From assembly GCA_019693395.1 (NCBI GenBank), contig JAAMXP010001250.1, positions 1-16,792 on the forward strand: 16,792 nt of DNA. The letters run 5' to 3'. The stretch is from Ettlia oleoabundans. Taxonomy: Eukaryota > Chlorophyta > Chlorophyceae > Chlamydomonadales. Both the position numbers and the translations under genes were made by a program. A model generated the notes under the pieces. It ran no database searches and was not told where the DNA came from. It worked only from the letters and a program-made list of their open reading frames with translations. Below, piece by piece: positions 9,692-16,792 of the stretch; within the stretch, counting starts at the first letter, position 1; each line of letters starts with the position of its first letter.

Positions 9692-11019
9692 ATGCAGACC
9701 TGCACTGCGGCAGCGAGCAGCACTACCTGCTGCCCACCGCTGGCGGCGAGCCTTGCAGCGGCGCAGCGACACCGCTGCCTACGGGTTCAGGCGCAGCAAA
9801 AGGGCTTCAGCGGCACGCAGGGCCAGAAGCTGCCAAAGCAGGTCAAGGTGAGGTTGGTGGGTGCTGCATGGCTCGATGCAGACTTCCTTGGATTCCCCGC
9901 CAAACGGTCTACAAGCATATGGCTCCTGCCTCCTTGCACCCTCATTGCCTGCCGCTTCTGCCTGCTTCGCACCGCCTTCCCCAACTTTCCCTAACTGCAG
10001 AAGAGCAAACGCGGCAAGATTGCATCGCGGCCCTCCCCCAAGCTCACGCTTGAGCAGCTGCAGGCGGAGCAGGCAGCTTACGAGGCAACCCAGCGCCAGC
10101 AGCAGCAGCAGGGGGATGGAGCAGCAGCTTCAGCTTCCCAGGACGATGAGGAAGCCGAGGAGGAGTTGTACTACGGCGGCAGCAGTAATACTGGCGGCGC
10201 CCGTGGCGGTACTGTGCAGTACGGCAGCAGCGACGCTGTGCCCGAGGTGGTCACGAACCGCATGCTGCGCCGCGTGATCCTGTTCATGGGCACCCCCGTC
10301 TTTGGAGGCATCATGCTCTTCCCCTTCTTCTACTGGCTAAAGGCAAGCGGGAGGGCTGTGTGGTAGACTGCTGTGATTGTTTGCTTCTCATGAGGCTGTG
10401 TCACAACAACTGCACCAAGCTAACATGCGCCTCGACGCAGACAGCAAAACGCTTGGCTTCTACCTTCCTGCCTGCTATCCTGCTCGCTTACTTGTCTGTC
10501 TGTCTGCTTGCCTGCCTGGTCAGTTACTTGCCTGCCTGCCTGCCTGCCTTTTCTGTGTGCAGGTGAAGCAGGGTGTTGACCTGCCCAACTGGGTCGCCTA
10601 CCTCTCCTCCTCCCTCACCTTTGGCGGCGGATTGCTGGGCATCAGCTACGGAATTATGTCGGGTGAGACATTGCCCAGCGTGCATGTCTGACACATGGTG
10701 AAGACGCCCAAACCACAGCATGCCGCGCCCAGCTAAGCTTATCGATAGCCCTTACTGCTGTTTTTATTATCCCTCATGTTGCTGAAATCTCCCTTACCAT
10801 ATGGTCCATGTCAACCTCTCCTTCTGCCCTCCTCCCAGTTACCCCCTCACAACTGGCAATCACCGCATGACATGCACACTGACTGTCACCAGTGCACCTG
10901 CCCTGCTTGCTGCTGCAGCCAGCTGGGACCCACGGCGTGAGGGCAGCCTGCTGGGGTGGACCGAGTTCCAGGCAAACGTGCCGCTGCTGCTAGACCGATT
11001 CAAGCGCGACCGCAGCTGA
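9692..11019 (+). CDS. PAM68: PAM68-like photosystem II assembly protein, chloroplast
   Basis: PAM68-family proteins (cyanobacterial counterpart Sll0933) are thylakoid membrane factors for photosystem II assembly. Four exons are seen: 9692-9847, 10001-10342, 10563-10662 and 10919-11019, giving 232 residues. Residues 1 to about 35 form a Ser/Thr/Ala-rich chloroplast transit peptide. Next come a Lys-rich stretch (KQVKKSKRGK), a Gln run, and an acidic patch (QDDEEAEEEL) around 95-107. Two membrane helices follow: about 143-166 (LFMGTPVFGGIMLFPFFYWL) and about 176-199 (VAYLSSSLTFGGGLLGISYG). The family signature ASWDPRREGSLLGWTEF begins at residue 200. The start is the only ATG that gives a transit peptide in this frame. 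The second intron appears to use a GC donor. An in-phase alternative with a GT donor at 10358-10359 would insert five residues (ASGRA) between the helices, at a position where the family is not expected to have them. Confidence 0.93.
10343..10562 (+). other. Probable GC-AG intron in PAM68
   Basis: Exon 2 ends TGGCTAAAG and the next bases are GCAAGC, close to the known consensus for GC donors (AG then GCAAGT). The acceptor is GTGTGCAG before GTGAAGCAG. Splicing here gives WLK-VKQGVDLPNW in phase. The only other in-phase candidate donor is the weak GTGTGG at 10358-10359. The intron contains CTGT and CTGC tetranucleotide runs. Confidence 0.7.
10491..10550. repeat. CTGT/CTGC tetranucleotide repeat tract
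   Basis: Imperfect tandem units occur as CTGT three times, CTGC and TTGC interruptions, then a CCTG run just before the acceptor of PAM68 intron 2. The tract supplies most of the pyrimidines near that 3' splice site. Confidence 0.75.
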
Positions 11020-11671
11020 GGCAGCCCGCCGCGGGCAGTTGGCGAGACAGCTGCAGCTGAGCGTGTGCGGTGGCTGGCAAGCTTGCCACTGAGATCACGG
11101 AGTAAGCAGTTGCAGTTGCTGAACCCGATGCAACTGAGGCGGCTGCATGACACGACAGGTTGGTAGGCAAGGGCGTCTGTAATGTGGAGCAAGCTTGTGC
11201 TAACATGTGAGAGTCGGCATTATGTGATATCAAGAAACAACCCAAAACGCATAAAGATAGCAAGTTGATATCATGATGTGTGAATGTGTGCAATGAACTT
11301 GAAAAATTGAAAGGGAAGCGGAGCAGGGACCGGCTTGCCGGGTAATCAAGGGAACAAGGAAACGTGGAGGTGACCAGTTCAGCGCACTAGGCATGGGTAT
11401 GCTGCTGGAAGGGCGCTGCCAAGCTAACCAGCACCATCTGATGCCTCAAGCAGCAGCCAGCAGCTGTGTGAGCTGTACCCCAAGCAGCAGAGGCATCAAA
11501 TGGGCGGGCAGCATAGTCGCAGGCCGCCCGGCTGGCTGGATGTAGCTACAAACCAGAGAGGGACCAAGTGAGGTGGTGAGGGAGGCTGGACCCAGCCCTG
11601 TCTCAACAGCCTCCTGTGCTGGCACATGCTGCTGAGCTGGCGCTGTGCACGCTGTGCTGGTTCCAGCAGGC
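11020..11671. other. Non-coding 3' region between convergent genes
   Basis: This 652-base stretch lies between the PAM68 and Aha1-like stop codons and contains both 3' UTRs. It is AT-richer around 11200-11320. No open frame with family similarity, no RNA gene and no repeat family was recognised. I found no exact TGTAA on the minus strand for the Aha1-like gene. Confidence 0.55.
11178..11182 (+). terminator. Probable poly(A) signal of PAM68 (TGTAA)
   Basis: An exact TGTAA lies about 160 bases after the PAM68 stop codon, matching the chlorophyte signal and the spacing seen after gene 2. Function is inferred from motif and distance. Confidence 0.6.
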
Positions 11672-13171
11672 TCACGCCTCCCCCAGCTCTTTCACGTACT
11701 GCTCCAGCCGCTGCAGTACAAGGGGCCACAGGGCGGCCTCCGCGTGCCGCTTCAGGGCCTCCCGGACGCTCTCTTCCTTCCCGCCTGCAGGCATTCACAG
11801 GCAGCCAGCAGCCAGGCATGCCTCATTCCACACGCAGGCAACCATGGGGCTTGTACGTGTTAATTCATGATATACTGTTGCAGCCGGCAGCCAGCAACGC
11901 GTGAACGGGCAATGCTGGAGGAGCCAGACATGATGACGGCCAAGGGGCAGATAGCAGAAAGATGTCAATGTAACTACCCCAGTGATAACGTACGAGGCAA
12001 GCCTTACAAATAGGCAGATTTCCGGCAGCAGATGTAAAGAGGTGCCAGACAGCGCAGGCATATATGGGTTGAGCCAAGGTGGGCTGCCCAGCAGCCAAGC
12101 ACGCACCAGTTGCGGTCACAGTCACTTGCAAGTCTTCGTGATCAGATCCCGAGCCAAACTCCCCGACCGTTATCTCTCCGGAGACCACCGCCGCCACCCC
12201 TGCTCCATCCGCTGCTGCAGCTGCTGATGTTTTCTCTTTCCCTTCAGCTGCAGCATCCAAATCCTCTCCTGTGTGGGCTGCCGCTGCCCCATTCGTAACC
12301 CCCTCAGGCCCGCCATCACCAGCTGACCCAACCACGGCCGCTGGCTCGCCCCCGGCGTCTGCAGCCCTCTCTCCTTCCTGCGGTGCCAGCGGTGCTGCCT
12401 CCCACCCCAGGGTGAGCTTCAAGTCATAGAAGGCAAAGCGCTTGTTGCCCTTGCGAGTGGTGAGCATTGCCTGCACAGCAGACAAGAGCAGGAAGGAGGG
12501 CTAAAGAGGTACCAGCATGAGGGAAGACGACAAGGGGCGAGGAAAGACGCAGCTCAGCAGCAGAGCACACTGCTGCATGGCGAAGGGTCATCATCTTCCA
12601 CTTGAAATCAATCTACAAGCAGGGGATGTGGGTGCTTCACACCACCCCACGGCCTTCACCTGAACAAGGCCTACACGTCAGTCAACGAGCACATCTAGCC
12701 TCAAACAAGAAAGTGTGAATGTAAGCAAAAATCTAAATGTTGGAGCACACTTGCAAATGCACAAAAGAGCAGCTTCCACCCTCACCTCTCCAGTGACGCT
12801 CTTCACGCTTGTAACGCGCGTCGACCAGCCGGCCACACCCCCCGCGCCGACTGAGGTGCCTCCACCTGCCGCCCCACCATCACCGGGCACCTCCAACCCT
12901 GGCAGCAGCTCCGAAAGCCGCTGCTTGGTCCACTCCATCTTGTTAACCTCTGACTGCAGCACGTGAGATGAGTAGGAGCATTGCTAGATGGCTGCCATCA
13001 AAGCCCACAAGTCAGACTGAAGCAACTGCGTGTTGCATGTGACTGCCACTTGCCGCTCTGCTGCATGCTGGTATCCCATTGATGACTTACCCAGTGCCAA
13101 GCATTGACATTCTTGCCATCTTCTCGGTGTTCCACCAGCCATCGTGGATCGCCTTTGCCCCAGACTGCCAT
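11672..13171 (-). CDS. Aha1 N-terminal-domain protein, HSP90 co-chaperone
   Basis: The Aha1 N-terminal domain binds the middle domain of HSP90 and stimulates its ATPase. Four exons are seen: 13171-13091, 12953-12786, 12470-12107 and 11784-11672 (stop TGA), giving 241 residues with all phases matching. The N-terminus MAVWGKGDPRWLVEHR, then NVNAWHW at 21-27, is diagnostic. It is followed by MEWTKQRLSELL, VKSVTGEAMLTTRKG (RKG at 89-91) and FAFYDLKLTLGWEA. The family's RKxK motif reads RKGN here, so the last Lys looks replaced. About 70 residues of Ala/Gly/Glu-rich low complexity (roughly 108-178) split the domain before GEITVGEF. A Gly-rich loop lies at about 50-70. The protein ends with an amphipathic helix (SVREALKRH to YVKELGEA). 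The C-terminal AHSA1/SRPBCC domain of full-length Aha1 is absent, as in yeast Hch1. The start is the ATG at 13171, because the longer frame opens only with TTG. Confidence 0.9.
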
Positions 13172-14196
13172 GTCGGACGCCACCAGCAGGTGTGCTGGCT
13201 GCCTGCCGCTCACAGTCGCCGCCGTTGGCAACCCCCGTTCAACGACGGCTTGTGCTTACTGCGCCACCGCGTAGCTGCCGCAAGGTTTGAGCCAGAGCAG
13301 AAGCACCCAGCAGAAGCAAAAGCGGTGTGAAGGCGGAAGAATCGAGAAGAGGTGCAGGCAGGGATGCGGCGAGGGAGCCAAGCTCCCGGCCTACCAAACC
13401 GCTGAGCTACTGCGACGGATTGATCTGCAGCCGCCGTGGCACAAACAGTCTTGTTATGCTTGGGTGCAGTACTCCCACCACCATTGCCTGTACTGCTATG
13501 GTTGTCAGGTTGAACGAGCCAGCTCGCTTGCAACATGTGGCAATCCGACGAAAACTCACAGGCGATAATGCACCATGTTTGGATCAGCTCAAAGCTTTAG
13601 TCGTTCTCACTGCCGTTCCCATCATGCACGGCACCCAAGGCTGATGCACAACAGTTTACTCCCAAGTTACGAGACAGTCACGATGACATACAAGGTATGG
13701 ACAACAACAGAACCACAAGTACACAATGCTAGGTCAAATCCACCTTAGAGGCCAGAGGTGATACATGAACTCACGTTCAAGGTTGGTTGACTGGGGCCAG
13801 CAGCAGCGGCATGAGCCAGGCAGTGACAGGTGACAGGTGCATGCGGAAGACAGTGCGCACAGAAAGACCGAGGATGATACAGCTTGATGGATTTTCAGTG
13901 TCAAAGGGTAAGGACAACGTCGGTACAGAAAAAATGCAACTCTCGAGAGAGGTCCACGCCCGAGGTGAAGACACAGGTAGGCCTGATATCAACATGGCTC
14001 CTTGGAGTTGCCAGCACTGATGATGGGGAGAGAAAGCAGTACGCAGGCATGTAATGGATCGATCAATCAACACCAAAGCAGGAGGCTCATGTGGGGGGAT
14101 GGGAAGAGCCAGCTACAAGGGGTAGGAGAGCGGCAGCACAACGTGTAAAAGAAAACGACAGGCAGGCTGCAGGCAGGGCAAAGCAAATGCCCGCCC
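13172..14196. other. Non-coding region between two minus-strand genes
   Basis: These 1025 bases hold the 3' UTR of the acyl-CoA synthetase gene and the 5' leader and promoter of the Aha1-like gene. Short open frames on both strands have no recognisable domain or phased splice partners. A tRNA-like fragment near 13388-13418 is discussed under findings. No heat-shock element array was recognised upstream of the Aha1-like start. Confidence 0.55.
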
Positions 14197-16569
14197 TCAT
14201 CGCTGCACCGTCTGCAGCCCTAGCTCCTGTACCGCCACCTCGCGCATGCGGTACTTCTGCGGTTTTCCAGATATCGTCATGGGAAAGCTGTCCACAAACT
14301 TCCAGTACCGCGGTACCTTGTACCGTGCAATCTTGCCACGGCACCACTCCCGTAGTTCCGCGCGGCTCACGTGGGAAAAGCCGTCCCTGTCGGGTTGCAA
14401 GAGGCGTGCAAGCAAGGACGAGTGGTAAGATGTGGTGGGATGAGGCAGTCTGGGTTGCAAGGCAGCAGGCAAGCGTTGGAAAGGCCAGATTCGAGTTGGG
14501 CTTTCTGGCGGGCCGGCACCAAAGCGGCGTGCACTATTGATATGTCCGGATATAGAACGGTTGGCCTAGAAACTTTCGCAATGTCAGGCGCCCCAAACAC
14601 CCCACCCGGCCCACTCCCACCCCCACTCCCACCCACGCACCTGAGCTTGATCCAAGCGCAGACTTGCTCCCCGTACAGGCGGCTGGGCACCCCAAACACT
14701 TGCACATCCGCCACAGCGGGGTGCGTGTACAGAAACTCCTCTACCTCGCTGCAGGGGCCGCATCAAGGGTGTGAACACAATTGACAACAATACAAAAGTA
14801 GTTAGGCTATAACATGTGCTCAGAAGCATGTGGCAGCGAGCGATGTGAGAGGTCAGTACGACACCTGTGCAGGCCAAACCGTGATGCAGCAGTCTGCGGC
14901 ATTGTCCTCAAACACACACCGCCCCCATCAACCGACGCCACCACCCATTTACTTGCCCTCTGTTACCAGCGACCTAACTGCTCTATCCACTCACCCAGGT
15001 ATTTACCCATCCATGAACACAAGCATACCATGTCGGCTAACCACAACCGACACCCACCGTGGGAATATGTTTTCTCCCCCGCGTATGATCATGTCCTTGA
15101 TGCGCCCCACCACGCGGCAGTAGCCCTGCGCATCAAGGGTGGCCAGGTCGCCGCTGCGCATCCAACCATCCTGCGGCAATGGGGTGGGTGGGTGGGTGGG
15201 CAGGTGGACGCGGGAGGCAGACCACGGATTAGTAAAAGGGAGGAGGGGCAGGTGGGCAGGAGGATGGCGGTTGGGAACTGAGCATGGGCAGCAGGTTGAG
15301 CCAGGCTGCTTTGTGTGAGGGGCAAGACCCCCGGCCCTTCCACCTCACACATCCCCACCGCCACCCACCCACATCATCCAGCCGTTACCCACCTTGTCGA
15401 TTGCCTGCAAGGTGCTGGCTTCATCGCCCCAGTACGCCAGCATCACAGAGTAGCCCCGCACATGAAGCTCCCCCACAGTACCGTGCGGTACCACCTGCCC
15501 AGAGGCAGGGTCCACCACCCGCGCCTCCAGGTGGGGGTGGATGCGCCCCACTGTGCTCACACGCCGGTCAACGGGGTCTGCAGCGGGGAAGAAGGTGGGT
15601 GGGGTTCATGGGAAGGATGCCGGTGAACCAGAGCAGCAAGCGGCCAACCCAGCTGTCGGCCATGTAGCCCACCAAGACCATAAGGAGCAGGCGGTTCACC
15701 TGCACACCTTAAACACCCATGACCACGCGAGGATTAAAGCGGGTTATGATGGCCTCATATGAGACAAAGCATCCGCAGCACAAATTAGTGCCAATGCTCG
15801 CACAAACCACCAGCCACCCACCCTGCACGCTAGTCTGGAATGAAACGGGGCTGGTCTCTGTCTGTCCGTAGCAGATGGTGACGTCGCTCATGTGCATCTC
15901 GGTGCGCACCTGCGCGTTGTTGGTGGGGTGCAGGATAGAGAGTGATTGCATCATCAGCATCAACAGCTGAAGAATGGTTGTAGCGAGTGTAGGCGAGCAA
16001 AGTTGAATGGATACTGCCCTCCACTGCAACCCAAGTGTAGGACAGCATGACCCGAATTCATTAAAGCGCCGACGCGTCAGGAACAAACGGTGCCTGTCCG
16101 CCCCCCACCTTCTTCATGACTTCCACTGGGCAAGGGGATCCAGCCATAACTCCTGTACGCAGGCTGTCCAGGCGGTACTGCTTGAAGCTGCGACAGATGG
16201 GTGGGCGGATGAGGGCCACGCGGCGGGGTGGTGGTGGTGGTGGCGATGGGAGGAGGGGGTGACGAATGTGTGGGGTACACGTACAAACCGGCAGGCAGGT
16301 GGTGTACTTGCCAAGGCACATTCAAATGGGTGTCCATTCATGACAACGACATTCACGGACAACATGAGAAGCATGGCTAGCTAGGTGTGACGTGCAAGCA
16401 AACAAGTGGTGACGGAGAAGGCATGCCGCACAGCAGGCAAGGACTTGCATGCGCCAGCAAGAAAGGTAGCCATAGTGCAAGACACAAAGGGAGCAAAGCA
16501 CGGCCTGCTGTCAATTTCCCTCTCACTTTGGTAAAGAAAGCGCCGCGATGAACATGGTGGGCACACCGT
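14197..16569 (-). CDS. ACSF2-like acyl-CoA synthetase (5' exons missing)
   Basis: Acyl-CoA synthetases of the AMP-forming ANL superfamily activate fatty acids with ATP and then CoA. Seven exons are seen: 16569-16527, 16187-16109, 15909-15822, 15577-15393, 15170-15058, 14748-14641 and 14386-14197 (stop TGA). They give the C-terminal 267 residues, all in phase. Landmarks in order are YGVPTMFIA (Tyr split by the missing exon), [18 protein letters not shown], the adenylate motif [35 protein letters not shown], the hinge [23 protein letters not shown], and the C-terminal motif [13 protein letters not shown] with the catalytic-type Lys. Order and wording match ACSF2-type medium-chain enzymes better than long-chain LACS. 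The chain ends LGLQTVQR, with no peroxisomal SKL-type tail. The N-terminal half, including the P-loop motif and any targeting peptide, lies beyond the right edge, so location cannot be judged. Confidence 0.93.
15181..15200. repeat. (GGGT)n tract, G-quadruplex capable
   Basis: Four runs of at least three G separated by single T lie on the plus strand, inside a minus-strand intron, nine bases upstream (in gene sense) of the acceptor at 15171-15172. In the transcript the tract is C-rich, so only DNA could fold as a quadruplex here. Confidence 0.85.
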
Positions 16570-16792
16570 CTGCGGGGCAAGTACAAGCACACAGAGTTCT
16601 CGCTTAGATAAACACACACGATGTACTGATGCGTGGCTTAAGTAGGGGCCGCAAGCAAGGACAGGACAGCAATGGAAAAAGCGAGTCAGCAACTTAAGCA
16701 ATGCACCGACTACTAAACCTAACGTCAACAGACGGCAGTACCAAAACAGAAAGCATTAATGTACCCCACCCCCACCCCACCCCACCCCACCC
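16570..16792 (-). other. Truncated intron of the acyl-CoA synthetase gene
   Basis: The intron acceptor (TTGCCCCGCAG on the minus strand) precedes the exon starting at 16569. Read back to the window end, this stretch holds no sequence that continues the protein upstream of GVPTMF. The donor is therefore outside or at the very edge. Confidence 0.7.
16764..16792 (-). repeat. (TGGGG)n tract, G-quadruplex capable
   Basis: Read on the minus strand this is GGG followed by repeated TGGGG units, running off the window edge. It lies in a minus-strand intron, so the pre-mRNA itself is G-rich here. Confidence 0.85.

Noticed and set aside
13388..13418. Functional tRNA gene call
   Set aside because: The D stem is weak, no 7-base anticodon loop with a proper T33 can be drawn, and there is no T arm. 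It is kept only as a low-interest finding.
14091..14540. Plus-strand 149-codon open frame
   Set aside because: It is antisense to the last exon of the acyl-CoA synthetase and its adjacent intron, with a composition expected of a shadow frame.
16764..16792. Telomere or subtelomeric repeat
   Set aside because: The unit is TGGGG, not the TTTAGGG type usual for green algae and plants. It lies inside an intron of a conserved gene, so it is simple sequence.
1..16792. CRISPR array, operon, insertion sequence or phage gene
   Set aside because: No spaced direct repeats, transposase motifs, ribosome-binding-site-led gene strings or phage proteins were seen. All recognised genes are intron-rich eukaryotic housekeeping genes.

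Overview
This window looks like nuclear DNA of a green alga, most likely a Chlorella-like trebouxiophyte. It carries plant-type chloroplast and mitochondrial genes broken by dense spliceosomal introns. I resolved 34 complete introns of about 137-346 bases plus two cut by the window ends. Most acceptors read (C/T)GCAG, and the chlorophyte poly(A) signal TGTAA lies about 160 bases after two stop codons. There is no sign of bacterial operons, phage, transposons or CRISPR. The lineage is an inference from gene content and style.

Layout, left to right. (1) Minus strand, 164-3007: chlorophyll synthase (ChlG), whose C-terminal exons lie beyond the left edge. (2) Plus strand, 3295-4898: an unrecognised protein of about 281 residues with one hydrophobic segment near its C-terminus, divergent from chlG. 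(3) 4899-5811: non-coding 3' space. (4) Minus strand, 5812-9396: glycine cleavage T protein (aminomethyltransferase), 11 exons, 418 residues. (5) Plus strand, 9692-11019: PAM68-like photosystem II assembly factor, 4 exons, 232 residues, divergent from the T protein. (6) 11020-11671: non-coding. (7) Minus strand, 11672-13171: Aha1 N-domain-only HSP90 co-chaperone, 4 exons, 241 residues. (8) 13172-14196: non-coding. (9) Minus strand, 14197-16569 and beyond: the C-terminal half of an ACSF2-like acyl-CoA synthetase, whose 5' exons are off the right edge.

Exon boundaries were set by hand. I required every junction to keep codon phase and to rebuild the conserved family motif across the splice. Five of the six genes are recognisable housekeeping genes. 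Chlorophyll synthase and PAM68 both serve chlorophyll-protein assembly in the thylakoid. The T protein serves mitochondrial glycine decarboxylation (photorespiration), Aha1 serves HSP90, and the acyl-CoA synthetase serves fatty-acid activation. They are not an operon, and shared regulation is at most possible for the two head-to-head pairs.

I do not see a new defence, mobile or biosynthetic system here. The points most worth a second look are the unrecognised gene 2, the Aha1 N-domain-only protein with a long low-complexity insertion, a probable GC-AG intron in PAM68, a NAGNAG acceptor in gene 2, and G-quadruplex-capable tracts in introns.
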